From Luteimonas terricola (lineage in GTDB: Bacteria; Pseudomonadota; Gammaproteobacteria; Xanthomonadales; Xanthomonadaceae): DNA of 56,847 nucleotides. The position numbers and the translations under genes are program-made. Under the pieces are notes generated by a model. The model was not told the origin of the DNA and ran no database searches. It saw nothing but the letters and a program-made list of their open reading frames with translations. The stretch covers positions 1 through 56,847 of the forward strand of contig NZ_SJRX01000005.1 in NCBI RefSeq assembly GCF_004352845.1, given 5' to 3'. Below, piece by piece: positions 9,617 through 18,920 of this stretch (its first letter is position 1; every line of letters begins with the position of its first letter).

Positions 9617-11053
9617 TCAGTCCGACGCTGCCGTGGCCACCTGTGCGCTTCCGAAGTCGCCTTCCGCCTCGGCCGCAAGCCAGGCGAACACAGCATAGGC
9701 CGCCGCGTTCTGCGCAAGCGCGTCAGGGTCGATCTTGTCCAGGGTGTCGTCGGGCGTGTGGTGCAGGTCGAAGTAGTCGGTGCCGTCCTGTCCCAGCCAG
9801 GCCCAGGCCGCGCCTTTGCGCGTGATCGGAATGAGGTCGGGGCCGGGACCGCCCGCGTCCGAACGTTCGATGCCCAGCGGCGCCAGCGCCTCGGCGATGC
9901 GCGCCTCGGCGGCTTCGGCGTGCGCGGATGCGCTGGTGTTGAAGGCGTAGATGCGCCCGGCGCCGAAATCGCTCTCTGCCACGATCTGGTGGCGGGCGAT
10001 GTCGGCGGCGTGCGCGTCGGCGTAGGCGTAGCCACCGTGCAGGCCCTGCTCTTCGTTGGCGAAGGCGACCACGCGGATGCTGCGCGCAGGGCGTCGCTCG
10101 AGGGCGGCGACATGGACGGCCGCGGCCATGGTGATGCCGATGCCGGCGGCGTCGTCGACCGCGCCGGTGCCCAGGTCCCAGGAGTCGAGGTGGGCGCCGA
10201 TCAGCACGACGTCGTCCGGAAGGCTGCTGCCGGTCATTTCGCCGATCACGTTCTGCGAGGTGTATTCGCCGTCCCAGCCGCAGTCCAGGGCCAGGCGCAG
10301 CTGCACCGGACCGCGCGCGAGCAGGCGGGCGAGCTGGTCGGCATCGGGCACGGCAAGCGCCGCGGACGGCACCGGCTCCAGGCCCTCGTCGAAGCGGGTG
10401 ATGCCGGTATGCGGGTTGCGATGCGAGTCGGTGCCCGCCGAGCGCATGACGAAGCCGATGGCGCCGGCGCGGATCGCCTCCGAGGGCCCGCGGCTGCGCA
10501 CGCGCGATCCCGGGCCGTAGCCGCTGCCGTCGCGCGCGCGCTCCATCCGGTAGTCGACGAAGGCGATCTTCCCGGCCAGCGAACCCGCGGGTGCGGCCTC
10601 GAGCGCGGCGAGGTCGGCAAAGCGCACGATCTCGCCCTCCACGGTGCCGCCCGGGCTGCCGCCCAGCGCGGTCAAGGCCAGCGGCTGCGCGTGTGGGCCC
10701 AGCACGTCGGCGCGTTCGCTGCGTCGCACCCACTTTGGAAAGGTGACGGGTTCGGTCCAGACGCGGTCGAAGCCGAGCTCGGCGAACTTGGCCTTCGCCC
10801 ATTCCACCGCGCGCGCGTCGGCCTCGCTGCCGGCCAGGCGCGGCCCGATCTCGGTGGTCAGCGACTCGGTGATGTCCCAGGCCAGGCTGCTGGCCAGCGC
10901 GGTGTCGCGCAGCTGGCCGGCAAGGGCCATGGCTGCATCCGGGATGCGGGTTTCGGCACCGGCCGGCGTGGCGTCCGCGGCGGCGTCACGGGCCGGAGCG
11001 GGAAAGGTGGCGGCGGCAACCGCCGCGGCGAGCAACATCGGGACCAGGCGCAT
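9617..11053 (-). CDS. Secreted M28-family zinc aminopeptidase/carboxypeptidase
   Basis: A 478-residue exported metallopeptidase. It has a signal peptide (MRLVPMLLAAAVAAATFPAPA), then a PA-domain-like region, then the M28 catalytic domain. Zinc ligands and catalytic residues are visible: GAHLDSWDLG (His), GAVDDAAG (bridging Asp), FANEEQG (catalytic and ligand Glu), ESD and the late HHTPDDTLDK (His). It resembles eukaryotic plasma glutamate carboxypeptidase-like peptidases. I chose the ATG at 11051-11053 because a signal peptide begins there; an in-frame extension to 11095 runs into the mscL terminator. Confidence 0.88.
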   Translation of the reverse strand: MRLVPMLLAAAVAAATFPAPARDAAADATPAGAETRIPDAAMALAGQLRDTALASSLAWDITESLTTEIGPRLAGSEADARAVEWAKAKFAELGFDRVWTEPVTFPKWVRRSERADVLGPHAQPLALTALGGSPGGTVEGEIVRFADLAALEAAPAGSLAGKIAFVDYRMERARDGSGYGPGSRVRSRGPSEAIRAGAIGFVMRSAGTDSHRNPHTGITRFDEGLEPVPSAALAVPDADQLARLLARGPVQLRLALDCGWDGEYTSQNVIGEMTGSSLPDDVVLIGAHLDSWDLGTGAVDDAAGIGITMAAAVHVAALERRPARSIRVVAFANEEQGLHGGYAYADAHAADIARHQIVAESDFGAGRIYAFNTSASAHAEAAEARIAEALAPLGIERSDAGGPGPDLIPITRKGAAWAWLGQDGTDYFDLHHTPDDTLDKIDPDALAQNAAAYAVFAWLAAEAEGDFGSAQVATAASD

Positions 11054-11066
11054 GACGCTCCGCTGT

Positions 11067-11108
11067 AAAAAAGGACGGGGCCGCGAGCTTAGCAACCCGC
11101 GGCCCCGT
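11067..11108 (-). terminator. Rho-independent terminator of mscL
   Basis: Read on the minus strand, 11-base arms ACGGGGCCGCG and CGCGGCCCCGT (11098-11108 and 11075-11085) enclose a 12-base loop. CC and six T follow. It lies just after mscL and before the peptidase start. Confidence 0.85.
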
Positions 11109-11144
11109 ACCGATGTGCGACAAGTCCTGCCCTGCGGGGCGGAC

Positions 11145-11558
11145 TTACCTCTTCAGCGAATCGCGGATCTCGCGCAGCAGCATCACGTCCTCGGACGGCT
11201 CTTCCGGCGCGGCCGGCGCTTCCTCGGGCTTGCGGTTGAGGCGGTTGATCGCCTTGACCACCATGAAGATCGCGAAGGCGACGATGATGAACTGGATCAG
11301 CGCGTTGATGAACTCGCCGTAGCCGATCGCCACCGCAGGCACGACCTCGCCAGCCGCGTCCACGCCCGCTTCCTCCAGGGTGTAGGCGAGCTCCGAGAAG
11401 TCCACGCCGCCGATGAGCCAGCCGATCGGCGGCATGATCACGCTGTCCACCAGCACGGTCACGATCTTGCCGAAGGCCGCGCCGATGACCACGCCCACCG
11501 CGAGGTCGATGACGTTGCCGCGCATCGCGAATTCCTTGAACTCACTCATCATGCCCAT
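11145..11558 (-). CDS. mscL: Large-conductance mechanosensitive channel
   Basis: A 137-residue MscL of normal length, which releases solutes during hypo-osmotic shock. The amphipathic N-terminal helix ([18 protein letters not shown]), TM1 with [12 protein letters not shown], the periplasmic loop, TM2 ([19 protein letters not shown]) and the charged C-terminal bundle ([15 protein letters not shown]) are all present. The start could be the second ATG, three residues in (MSEFKEF). It stands as its own unit ending in a strong hairpin. Confidence 0.96.
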   Translation of the reverse strand: MGMMSEFKEFAMRGNVIDLAVGVVIGAAFGKIVTVLVDSVIMPPIGWLIGGVDFSELAYTLEEAGVDAAGEVVPAVAIGYGEFINALIQFIIVAFAIFMVVKAINRLNRKPEEAPAAPEEPSEDVMLLREIRDSLKR

Positions 11559-11591
11559 CGCGTTTCTCCCTGGTTGGCGGTGGAGGCGGGC

Positions 11592-12308
11592 CTAGCCTAC
11601 ACCCGGCGGCGCGATCCGGCAGCGCAGGACGATGGCATCGTCCAGGCGCGCTTCGCATTCGTCGCCGGGCGACAGGGCGGCCACGCCCGCAGGCGTGCCC
11701 ATGAACACCAGGTCGCCTGCGCGCAGTGCGTAGAGCTTCGAGAGTTCGTGCAGGATGTCGGGCACGTCCCAGATCAGGTCCGAGAGCGGGGCGGCCTGGC
11801 GTTCGCGGCCGTTCACGGCCAGCGACAGGCGCCGCGGCGCCAGTTCGCCGATGTCGGCGGCCGGCACCAGCTCGCTCAGCGGAGCGGACTCGTCGAAGCC
11901 CTTGCCGGTATCCCACGGCAGGCCGGCCTTCTTGGCGGCGCCCTGCAGGTCGCGCCGGGTCAGGTCGAGCCCGACGCCGTAGCCGAACACCAGGGCCTGC
12001 GCCGCATCACGGTCCAGCAGGCCGTCGGGCGCGTCGCGGCCCAGCGCCACCACCAGTTCGACTTCATGGTGAAGGTCGGCGGTGGCCGGCGGGTAATGGA
12101 CGGTGCCGCTGGTGACCACGGCGTCGGCCGGCTTCATGAAGAACACGGGCGTGCCGCGCTCGGCCTTCGAGGCCGGGGCCTGCGCGCCCATCTCGCGCGC
12201 GTGGTCGGCGAAGTTGCGGCCCACGCAGTACACGCGGCGCACGGGAAAGCTGCCGCCGCCGCGGACCGGCACGCGGACCGGCGCCGGCGCGGGGATCACG
12301 TCGGACAT
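11592..12308 (-). CDS. Fumarylacetoacetate hydrolase (FAH) family protein
   Basis: A 238-residue FAH-fold enzyme of the short acylpyruvate hydrolase / fumarylpyruvate hydrolase type. Metal-site and core motifs are seen: YCVGRNFADHAREMG, FFMKPADAVV, HHEVELVVALG, FGYGVGLDLTRRDLQ and VFMGTPAGVAALSPGD. It would cleave a C-C bond in a diketo-acid such as acylpyruvate; the exact substrate is not evident. The ATG at 12306-12308 gives the family's start, and a longer open frame upstream is not coding. The next gene upstream ends 2 bases away, suggesting co-transcription. Confidence 0.88.
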   Translation of the reverse strand: MSDVIPAPAPVRVPVRGGGSFPVRRVYCVGRNFADHAREMGAQAPASKAERGTPVFFMKPADAVVTSGTVHYPPATADLHHEVELVVALGRDAPDGLLDRDAAQALVFGYGVGLDLTRRDLQGAAKKAGLPWDTGKGFDESAPLSELVPAADIGELAPRRLSLAVNGRERQAAPLSDLIWDVPDILHELSKLYALRAGDLVFMGTPAGVAALSPGDECEARLDDAIVLRCRIAPPGVG

Positions 12309-12310
12309 GG

Positions 12311-12607
12311 TCAGTAGGGCAGCGTGTGCGCGGGCTTGTCGACGACGCGGTATTCGGCGTCGACCACGTTGCCGGTGTGCGCCTGCGGTTTGGCGCGGCG
12401 GCCCAGCAGGCGGCGCGCCAGGCCGACGGCGAGCATCGCCGTGCCGACCACCACGCCGAGCACCAGCAGCACGGCCAGCAGCGCCAGCCCGAGCAGGCCC
12501 ACGGCCAGCCGCATCAACGGATGCCTGGGCTTGCGCGGCGCGAACATGGCGCCGAACTGGCTGGCATCGAAGCGGGCGTGGACGTGGCGGAAGCTGCGGT
12601 TGATCAT
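12311..12607 (-). CDS. Small membrane protein of unknown function
   Basis: 98 residues with a basic N terminus, one long or two short hydrophobic segments at about residues 30-65 (LAVGLLGLALLAVLLVLGVV), then a basic stretch RRLLGRRAKPQ and a polar tail. No family recognised. It lies 2 bases upstream of the FAH-family gene and is divergent from the Rieske gene, with about 50 bases between. Confidence 0.6.
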   Translation of the reverse strand: MINRSFRHVHARFDASQFGAMFAPRKPRHPLMRLAVGLLGLALLAVLLVLGVVVGTAMLAVGLARRLLGRRAKPQAHTGNVVDAEYRVVDKPAHTLPY

Positions 12608-12657
12608 GCGGAAGTGCCAGAATGTGAAGTCTTGGTGATGGGACGAGTATCGGACCG

Positions 12658-13029
12658 ATGGTGCCCGAAGATGTAAGTGAAGCGTTAACCGGAGCGGCGG
12701 AGGCGCCGCTGCTGGCGCTGGACGACCTGCCCCCGGGCGGCTTCGCCGAAGGCGAGGCGGAGGTCGACGGCAGCGCGGAGTCGATCATCGTCCACCGCGA
12801 CGGTGCCGGCGCGGTGCGCGCCTGGCTCAACGTCTGCCCGCACGCGGGGCGCCGCCTGGACTGGGCGCCGGGCCGCTTCCTGGTATCGAAGGAGGGGCTG
12901 CTGGTGTGCGCGGTGCACGGCGCCAGCTTCGAGACCGTGGGCGGCGTGTGCGAGGCCGGCCCCTGCCGCGGCGAGTCGCTGCGCGCGGTGGCGGTGGACG
13001 TGCGCGACGGCGCGGTCTGGCTGGCCTGA
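12658..13029 (+). CDS. Rieske [2Fe-2S] protein
   Basis: A 123-residue stand-alone Rieske domain. The cluster ligands are in CPHAGRRL (Cys, His) and CAVHGASFE (Cys, His). A single small domain of this type usually serves as an electron-transfer ferredoxin or a nitrite-reductase-small-subunit-like protein. No oxygenase lies next to it, so its partner is unknown. The ATG at 12658 is the first in frame; start choice is uncertain because a later start inside the first 20 residues would keep the domain intact. Confidence 0.82.
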   Translation: MVPEDVSEALTGAAEAPLLALDDLPPGGFAEGEAEVDGSAESIIVHRDGAGAVRAWLNVCPHAGRRLDWAPGRFLVSKEGLLVCAVHGASFETVGGVCEAGPCRGESLRAVAVDVRDGAVWLA

Positions 13030-13030
13030 G

Positions 13031-14872
13031 TCAGAAGATCAGGTTCACCATCGTCACCACCACCAGCAGGTAGGCGACCGAGAGCGCCGAGCCCACCCGC
13101 CAGAGGTCGCGCGAGGAATAGTCGGCGGGGCCGGTGACCATCGAGACCACCGGATTCGACGAGGTGACCAGGTTGTTCGAGGCCGCCAGCGCCACGATCA
13201 GGGCGAACGACGTCGGGTCGCCGCCGGCGGCCAGCGCCAGGTTGATCGCCAGCGGCACCATCACGATGGTCGCGCCGACGTGGCTGATCACGAGTGAGAA
13301 CGTCGCCGTGAGCATGGCCACGGTGAACTGGATCACCCACACCGGCAGCCCGTCGGGCAACTGCTCGATGGTGTGGCCGGCGATCCAGGCGGCGGCGCCG
13401 CTGGTGTCCATGGCCCAGCCCAGCGGGATCAGGCAGGCCATCAGGAACACGGTCTTCCAGCTGATCGCCGAATAGGCCTCGTCCATCTTCAGCACGCCGC
13501 AGACCAGCATGCCGGCGACGCCGGTCATCAGCGCGACCGAGGTCGGCAGGTCGGAGCCCAGTGCGACCAGGATCGTGACCGCGAAGATCGCCATCGCCAC
13601 CTTGAACTTGTGCGGCCGCTGCTCGCCCTTGGGGAAGTCGGTGACCACCACGAAATCGCGGTTGGCCGCGGTCAGCGCCAGGTCCTGCCAGATGCTGTGA
13701 AGCACCAGCATGTCGCCGGCGCGCAGCGGCAGGTTGCGGATGTCCTCGCGCAGCACCTCCTTGTCGCGGTTCACGGCCAGCAGGCTGATGCTGTAGTTCT
13801 TGCGCAGCGCGAGCTCGGCCGAGGTCTTGCCGATGAACTTCGAGGTCGGCGGCACCACGGCTTCCGAGATGCCGGCGCGGCTGGGGTTGAACAGGTCGCC
13901 GAACTCGCGCAGCCGCCCCGACATGCGCAGCATGTTGTTCTGCGCGAAATCGGCCACCTGCTGCCGCGCGCCCATGGCGCCGATCACGCTGCCAACCCAG
14001 ATGCGCGCGTCCGCCGGGGGCGCGAGGCGCGAGTCGTTGCCGGTCTTGAGCGCCAGCAGCAGCGGTGCGCCGTGGACGTTCTCGGCCTCGCCCAGGGCCA
14101 TGCCCACCAGCGGGCTGTCGGCGCTGACGGTGAGCTCGAACACGTCGCCCTCGATGCCGTAGGCGCGGGCGAAGTAGCTCTGGGTGCGCGCCGGGGTCAC
14201 GCTGCCGTCGCTCTCGCCGCCGCGGCCGAGCAGCCTGTCGCCGAAGAAGTGGAAGTAGGCCAGCGCGATCACCAGCAGGGTGAGGCCGATTGGCAGCGGG
14301 GCGAACATCGGCAGCGGTTCGAGCGTGGCCACGCCGGACGGCAGGTTGGCGTTGGCCGCGACCAGCAGGTCGTTGAGCAGGATCAGCGGCGAGTTGCCGA
14401 CCATGGTCAGCGAGCCGCCCATGATGATCGCGGCGCAGATCGGCAGCAGGAAGCGCGACAGCCGCAGGCCGGTGCGCGAGGCCAGGCGCGAGGCCACCGG
14501 CAGGTACAGCGCCATCACGGACGGGTTCTGCATGAAGGACGAGTTGATGCCGGCGACCGCCGAGGTGTAGAGCAGCAGCCGTTTTTCCTCGCCCTTCGAC
14601 CGGCGCATCAGCCACGCGGCCAGGCGGTTGAGCGCGCCGGTGCGATCCAGGCCCATGCCCAGGATCATGGTCGCGATGATGCTGATCACCGCGTTCGACG
14701 AGAAGCCGCTGAAGATGTCCTCGGCCGCGACCAGGCCGGTCAGGCCCAGCACCACCAGCACCACCAGGGCCACGAGGTCGGCGCGCACGCGCTCGAACAG
14801 GAACAGCACCATCACCAGCGCCACCAGCCCGAGGACGAGCTTCATGTCGGTGGTGAGTGCGAGCGTGTCCAT
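13031..14872 (-). CDS. SLC13/DASS-type permease with RCK-C domains
   Basis: A 613-residue inner-membrane carrier with two transport halves separated by a soluble middle (about residues 215-400). The middle carries two TrkA-C-like domains (FELTVSADSPLVGMAL and SKFIGKTSAELALRKNYSISLLAVNR). This is the class often annotated as SLC13 family permease, for anions such as sulfate or dicarboxylates. The usual SNT substrate loops are changed: the first reads FMQNPSVMALYLP and the second ASNNLVTSSNPV. Substrate is therefore uncertain. It converges on the Rieske gene and lies 9 bases after trmB. Confidence 0.8.
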   Translation of the reverse strand: MDTLALTTDMKLVLGLVALVMVLFLFERVRADLVALVVLVVLGLTGLVAAEDIFSGFSSNAVISIIATMILGMGLDRTGALNRLAAWLMRRSKGEEKRLLLYTSAVAGINSSFMQNPSVMALYLPVASRLASRTGLRLSRFLLPICAAIIMGGSLTMVGNSPLILLNDLLVAANANLPSGVATLEPLPMFAPLPIGLTLLVIALAYFHFFGDRLLGRGGESDGSVTPARTQSYFARAYGIEGDVFELTVSADSPLVGMALGEAENVHGAPLLLALKTGNDSRLAPPADARIWVGSVIGAMGARQQVADFAQNNMLRMSGRLREFGDLFNPSRAGISEAVVPPTSKFIGKTSAELALRKNYSISLLAVNRDKEVLREDIRNLPLRAGDMLVLHSIWQDLALTAANRDFVVVTDFPKGEQRPHKFKVAMAIFAVTILVALGSDLPTSVALMTGVAGMLVCGVLKMDEAYSAISWKTVFLMACLIPLGWAMDTSGAAAWIAGHTIEQLPDGLPVWVIQFTVAMLTATFSLVISHVGATIVMVPLAINLALAAGGDPTSFALIVALAASNNLVTSSNPVVSMVTGPADYSSRDLWRVGSALSVAYLLVVVTMVNLIF

Positions 14873-14881
14873 GTGCTGCGT

Positions 14882-15622
14882 CTAGTCCCCGGTCCTGTCG
14901 TAGAGCAGGTCCCACACGCCGTGGCCCAGGCGCTGGCCGCGGCTTTCGAAGTGGGTCTGCGGCCGCCACTCGGGCCGCGGAACGTGGCCGCGCTCCCCAG
15001 CGCGGTTGCGGAGTCCTTCCGTCGCGTCGAGCACGTCCCACATCTGCTCCGCATAGTCCTGCCAATCGGTGGCGAGGTGCAAGCGGCCATCGGCTGCGAG
15101 CTTGCGCACCAGCAGCGCGGCAAAGGCCGGGTTCACCAGCCGGCGCTTGTTGTGGCGCTTCTTGTGCCAGGGATCCGGGAAGTAGATGCGGACCTCGTCG
15201 AGGCTGGCGTCGGCGATCTCGTTCTCCAGCACCTCCACCGCGTCGTGGTGGTAGAGGCGGACGTGGTCGGCGCCATCCTCGGCCAGCGCGTTGAGCAGCC
15301 GGCCGACGCCGGGGGCGTGGACCTCGATGCCGATGTGGTCGCGCGCCTGGTCATGTGCGGCCGAGTAGCGCAGCGCTTCGCCGTTGCCGAAGCCGATCTC
15401 GAGGATCCGCGGCGCGCCGCGGCCGAAGCTGGCGTCGAAATCGCGGGGAGCGCCCGCGTAGTCCAGGCCGAAGCGCGGCCACAGGGCGTCGAAGGCACGC
15501 TGCTGCGCCGGGGTGAAGCGGCCCTGGCGCAGCACGAAGCTGCGCACGCGGCGGTGGCCGTCCTCGATGGTGAAGGGCTTGGCTGGTGCCTTCGATCCGG
15601 GACTGGAGAACGGGTCGGTCAC
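14882..15622 (-). CDS. trmB: tRNA (guanine-N7-)-methyltransferase
   Basis: A 246-residue class I methyltransferase that makes m7G46 in tRNA. It shows the SAM site [14 protein letters not shown] and the TrmB signature [16 protein letters not shown]. The ATG at 15620-15622 ([10 protein letters not shown]) gives the expected length. It lies 13 bases downstream of thiG on the same strand, an arrangement consistent with a thiS-thiG-trmB transcript. Confidence 0.94.
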   Translation of the reverse strand: MTDPFSSPGSKAPAKPFTIEDGHRRVRSFVLRQGRFTPAQQRAFDALWPRFGLDYAGAPRDFDASFGRGAPRILEIGFGNGEALRYSAAHDQARDHIGIEVHAPGVGRLLNALAEDGADHVRLYHHDAVEVLENEIADASLDEVRIYFPDPWHKKRHNKRRLVNPAFAALLVRKLAADGRLHLATDWQDYAEQMWDVLDATEGLRNRAGERGHVPRPEWRPQTHFESRGQRLGHGVWDLLYDRTGD

Positions 15623-15635
15623 GAGGCGCGCGTCA

Positions 15636-16436
15636 TCAGCCGACGAGGCCGTCGACCGGCGAGGATGCGCTGGCGTAGCGCTTGCGCGGGATGCGGCCGG
15701 CGCGGAAGGCGGCGCGGCCGGCTTCGACGGCGAGCTTCATCGCGTGCGCCATCAGTACCGGTTCGCGGGCGCCGGCGATCGCGGTGTTCATCAGCACGCC
15801 GTCGCAGCCCAGCTCCATCGCGATGGCGGCGTCGGACGCAGTGCCCACGCCCGCGTCGACGATGATGGGGACCTTGGCGTTGTCGACGATCTCCAGAAGG
15901 CTCCACTTGTTCTGGATGCCCAGGCCGGAGCCGATCGGCGCGGCCAGCGGCATCACCGCCACGCAGCCGATCTCTTCCAGCTGCTTGGCCAGGATCGGGT
16001 CGTCGGAGGTGTAGACCATGACGTCGAAGCCCTCGGCGACCAGCAGCTCGGCGGCCTTGAGGGTCTGCACCACGTCCGGATACAGGGTCTTCCTGTCGCC
16101 CAGCACCTCCAGCTTCACCAGCGTGCGGCCGTCGAGCAGCTCGCGGGCCAGGCGCAGGGTGCGCACGGCCTCCTCGGCGGTGTAGCAGCCGGCGGTGTTG
16201 GGCAGGATGGTGTAGCGGTCCGGCGGCAGCACGTCGAGCAGGTTGGGCTCGTTCGGATCCTGGCCGATATTGGTGCGGCGGATGGCCACGGTGACGATCT
16301 CGGCGCCCGCGGCCTCGGTGGCCAGGCGGGTTTCTTCGAGATCCCTGAACTTGCCGGTGCCGGTGAGCAGGCGGGAACGGAAGGGCGTGCCGGCGATGAC
16401 GAGGGGATCGTCGCCCTGGGTGTGTTGGCTGGTCAT
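15636..16436 (-). CDS. thiG: Thiazole synthase
   Basis: A 266-residue ThiG that condenses deoxyxylulose phosphate, dehydroglycine and the ThiS thiocarboxylate to the thiazole of thiamine. Seen are [10 protein letters not shown], the Schiff-base lysine region LVKLEVLGD, and the phosphate-binding end [26 protein letters not shown] chose the ATG at 16434-16436 ([16 protein letters not shown]) over the in-frame ATG six codons upstream because of the family start. It follows thiS by 28 bases. Confidence 0.95.
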   Translation of the reverse strand: MTSQHTQGDDPLVIAGTPFRSRLLTGTGKFRDLEETRLATEAAGAEIVTVAIRRTNIGQDPNEPNLLDVLPPDRYTILPNTAGCYTAEEAVRTLRLARELLDGRTLVKLEVLGDRKTLYPDVVQTLKAAELLVAEGFDVMVYTSDDPILAKQLEEIGCVAVMPLAAPIGSGLGIQNKWSLLEIVDNAKVPIIVDAGVGTASDAAIAMELGCDGVLMNTAIAGAREPVLMAHAMKLAVEAGRAAFRAGRIPRKRYASASSPVDGLVG

Positions 16437-16464
16437 TGCGCCATTATTGCGCAACCGATGCCGT

Positions 16465-16665
16465 TCAGCCGCCTCCCAGGGCGTGCACGATCTCGATCCG
16501 GTCGCCGTCCTTCAGCGCGTGTTCGGCATGTTGGCTGCGCGGCACGATGGCGCCGTTGACCTCCACCGCCAGCTTGCGCCCGGCCAGATCCCGGGCTTCG
16601 AGCAGGGCGAGGACGGTGCAGGGGCCGGGCAGGGCCTGCGGCTCGCCGTTGAGAATGATGTCCAT
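16465..16665 (-). CDS. thiS: Sulfur carrier protein ThiS
   Basis: A 66-residue ubiquitin-fold sulfur carrier. It ends in ALGGG, whose last glycine becomes the thiocarboxylate donor for ThiG. The amino terminus [10 protein letters not shown] and the internal [14 protein letters not shown] segment ([13 protein letters not shown]) are typical. It starts the thiS-thiG-trmB run. No thiamine-pyrophosphate riboswitch is recognisable in the 150 bases upstream. Confidence 0.93.
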   Translation of the reverse strand: MDIILNGEPQALPGPCTVLALLEARDLAGRKLAVEVNGAIVPRSQHAEHALKDGDRIEIVHALGGG

Positions 16666-16816
16666 GGCGCCATTGTCGCCCGCCGCCGGTGCGATTGCAT
16701 GCCGGGCCGAAACCCGGTCATGCGGCAGTGCACATTGAGCGCGCCGCCCCCGGCATGGAACGATGACGGCTTCATGACCGGCGACCGCGCCGCGATCCGT
16801 CCCCCAGGAGCACTCG

Positions 16817-18652
16817 ATGTCGAAGTCCCGCACCGTCCGTACCGCACTGGCCGCCGCGCTCGCGCTGGCCGTGCTTCCCGCTGCCGCCAACGAGCAGCCG
16901 TTCTCGCAGACGGTGTTCTTCGGCGACAGCCTGACGGACGCCGGCTACTTCCGGCCGCTGCTGCCGCCGGAAGTGCAGGCGGTCACTGGCCAGTTCACCA
17001 CCAATCCCGGGCTGGTGTGGGCGCAGTGGCTGGCGCTGCACTACGGCACCGATGCCAGCGCCAACGGCAACGGCCAGGCCGGCGACAACCACGCCGCCGG
17101 CGGCGCCCGGATGGGCGTCGACGCCAACGGCGCCCTCGGCTTCACGCCCTCGCTGGCGACGCAGGCGGCCGGCTACCTTGCCGCCAATGGCGGCCGCGCC
17201 GACCCGGATGCGCTGTATACGGTCTGGGGCGGCGCCAACGACCTGTTCGCGGTCGCGGCCGACCCGGGCAACGCCCAGGCGATCATCGGCGGCGCGGTGG
17301 CGGCGCAGGTGGGCATCATCGGCAGCCTGCAGGCCGCCGGCGCGCGCTACGTGCTGGTGCCCAATACGCCCGACCTGGGACTGACCCCGGCGCAGATTGC
17401 CCAGGGTCCGGGTGCGCAGGCGCAGGGCACGGCGCTCGCCACCATGTACAACGACGCCCTGTTCGGCGCCCTGGCCGCCAACGGCCTGAGCGTGATCCCG
17501 GTGGACACCTTCAGCTTCCTGCGCGAAATCGCGGCCAATCCGGCGGCGTTCGGCATCAGCAACGTCACCGGCACCGCCTGCATGCCGCAGATCACCGCGC
17601 AGTCGCTGACCTGCAACCCGACCAGCCTGGTCAGCCCCGATGCGCCGCAGACCTACCTGTTCGCCGACGGCGTGCATCCGGCCAGCGGTGCCCACCGCGC
17701 GCTGGCCGACCTGGCCCTGGCCGCGATCGAAGGCCCGCGACAGATGGCGGTGCTGCCGCATTCGGCCGCCGGCACCGGGCGCAACCGCGCCGCGCGCGTG
17801 GGCGCGCAGCTGGCAGGCCGCGGCGACGCCTCCGGCTCGCGCTGGTGGACCGACCTGCGCGGCGACTTCCAGCGCTATGCGCACGGTGACCATTACGACG
17901 GCGTAGGCCCGGCGCTGACCGTCGGCATGGACTGGGGCGACAACGGCCTGGTCTACGGCGGCTTCCTCGGCTACGGCGCGCAGGGCAACGACTGGGGCAA
18001 GCGCCGCGGCAACTGGGACCAGACCGAACTGTCCATCGGCGGCTACCTCGGCTGGACCGGCGAATCGGGCGCGTGGGCCAACGGCCAGCTCAGCTACACC
18101 AGCCTCGATTTCGACATCGAGCGCCAGGTGCCACTGGGCCCGGCACTTCGCACCCACAGCGGTTCCACCGACGGCAGCAACATCACGCTGGCGCTGCAGG
18201 GCGGCTGGGAGTTCGGCGAAGGCGCGATGCGCCACGGCCCGGTGCTGGGCGTGGTCGCGCAGCGGATCGAGGTCGACGGCTTCAACGAAAGCGACCCGAC
18301 GCTGTCGACCTCGCTGGCCTATCTCGACCAGGAATTCGATTCCACCGTCGGCAGCGCGGGTTGGCAGCTTGCCTACACCATCCACGACCACCTCGCGCCG
18401 TACGCGCGGATCACCATGGACCGCGAGTTCGAGGACGAGGCGGGCCAGGCCTTCGCCCGCTCGCAGTCGATCGCCGGCTCGCTGCCCTATGCGGTGCCCG
18501 GCGTGGAATACGACCAGTCCTGGGTGACCCTGACCTTCGGCGCGCGCACCCGCCTGTTCGGCATGGATGCCAACATCGGCGCCAGCCTCAACAACGGCCA
18601 GAAGGGCGGCAAGCACGCCATGGTGTTCGCCAGCGTCGGCGCCGGTTTCTGA
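16817..18652 (+). CDS. Autotransporter GDSL/SGNH esterase
   Basis: A 611-residue surface esterase. It has a signal peptide (cleavage near AAANEQ, residue 25), then an SGNH hydrolase passenger with block I FFGDSLTDAG (Ser38), block III WGGANDLF and block V DGVHPASGAHR (Asp and His). A C-terminal autotransporter beta-barrel runs from about residue 330 and ends in aromatic-terminated strands (VFASVGAGF). The layout matches EstA-type lipases that stay anchored in the outer membrane. It is divergent from thiS. A strong hairpin follows the stop. Confidence 0.92.
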   Translation: MSKSRTVRTALAAALALAVLPAAANEQPFSQTVFFGDSLTDAGYFRPLLPPEVQAVTGQFTTNPGLVWAQWLALHYGTDASANGNGQAGDNHAAGGARMGVDANGALGFTPSLATQAAGYLAANGGRADPDALYTVWGGANDLFAVAADPGNAQAIIGGAVAAQVGIIGSLQAAGARYVLVPNTPDLGLTPAQIAQGPGAQAQGTALATMYNDALFGALAANGLSVIPVDTFSFLREIAANPAAFGISNVTGTACMPQITAQSLTCNPTSLVSPDAPQTYLFADGVHPASGAHRALADLALAAIEGPRQMAVLPHSAAGTGRNRAARVGAQLAGRGDASGSRWWTDLRGDFQRYAHGDHYDGVGPALTVGMDWGDNGLVYGGFLGYGAQGNDWGKRRGNWDQTELSIGGYLGWTGESGAWANGQLSYTSLDFDIERQVPLGPALRTHSGSTDGSNITLALQGGWEFGEGAMRHGPVLGVVAQRIEVDGFNESDPTLSTSLAYLDQEFDSTVGSAGWQLAYTIHDHLAPYARITMDREFEDEAGQAFARSQSIAGSLPYAVPGVEYDQSWVTLTFGARTRLFGMDANIGASLNNGQKGGKHAMVFASVGAGF

Positions 18653-18661
18653 GCGGCCAGG

Positions 18662-18690
18662 CGCCGCGCGGGTGGCCCCGCGCGGCGTTG
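18662..18690 (+). terminator. Hairpin after the autotransporter gene
   Basis: Perfect 11-base arms CGCCGCGCGGG (18662-18672) and CCCGCGCGGCG (18677-18687) enclose the loop TGGC and are followed by only two T. It lies 10 bases past the stop, so it is probably the gene's terminator. Confidence 0.55.
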
Positions 18691-18728
18691 CCAAGTCCGG
18701 CGGCCAGGTCCTAGACTGGCCGCCTCGT

Positions 18729-18802
18729 GCGGGCGTAGCTCAATGGCAGAGCTGTTGCTTCCCAAGCAACTGACGAGGGTTCGATTCCCTTCGCCCGCTC
18801 CA
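18729..18802 (+). tRNA. tRNA-Gly (anticodon CCC)
   Basis: A complete 74-base cloverleaf including an encoded CCA end. The acceptor arms are GCGGGCG / CGCCCGC, the anticodon stem is GTTGC / GCAAC with loop TTCCCAA, and the T-loop is TTCGATT. The last 18 bases are duplicated at 50439-50456, so this gene is the insertion site of the integrated element. The element leaves the tRNA intact on the left side. Confidence 0.97.
18785..18802 (+). repeat. attL, 18-bp direct repeat in tRNA-Gly end
   Basis: TTCCCTTCGCCCGCTCCA is identical to 50439-50456. It covers part of the T-loop, the T-stem 3' side, the acceptor 3' strand and CCA, the usual crossover zone for tRNA-targeting tyrosine integrases. The flanking bases differ on both sides. 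Confidence 0.9.
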
Positions 18803-18920
18803 CTGCATCAATCTGCGGACTTCCGCAGAAGTCCAAGAGAGTCTGCAAGTCGTTGCCACACAAAGACTTTTCCTCTCTTTGACGTTCTGCCGTGGTCCAC
18901 TGCGATCCGCCTACAGCCGG

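Noticed and set aside
12309..15065. Upstream part of the long minus-strand frame that contains the FAH-family gene
   Set aside because: It runs through the SLC13 permease in another frame. Only the part after the ATG at 12308 matches a protein family.
13373..15865. 830-codon plus-strand frame
   Set aside because: Shadow of the SLC13 permease and trmB on the other strand; composition is low-complexity and it has no domain.
16666..16816. TPP riboswitch before thiS
   Set aside because: I looked for the conserved thi-box segments (CUGAGA, ACCUGA) and they are not present on the minus strand.
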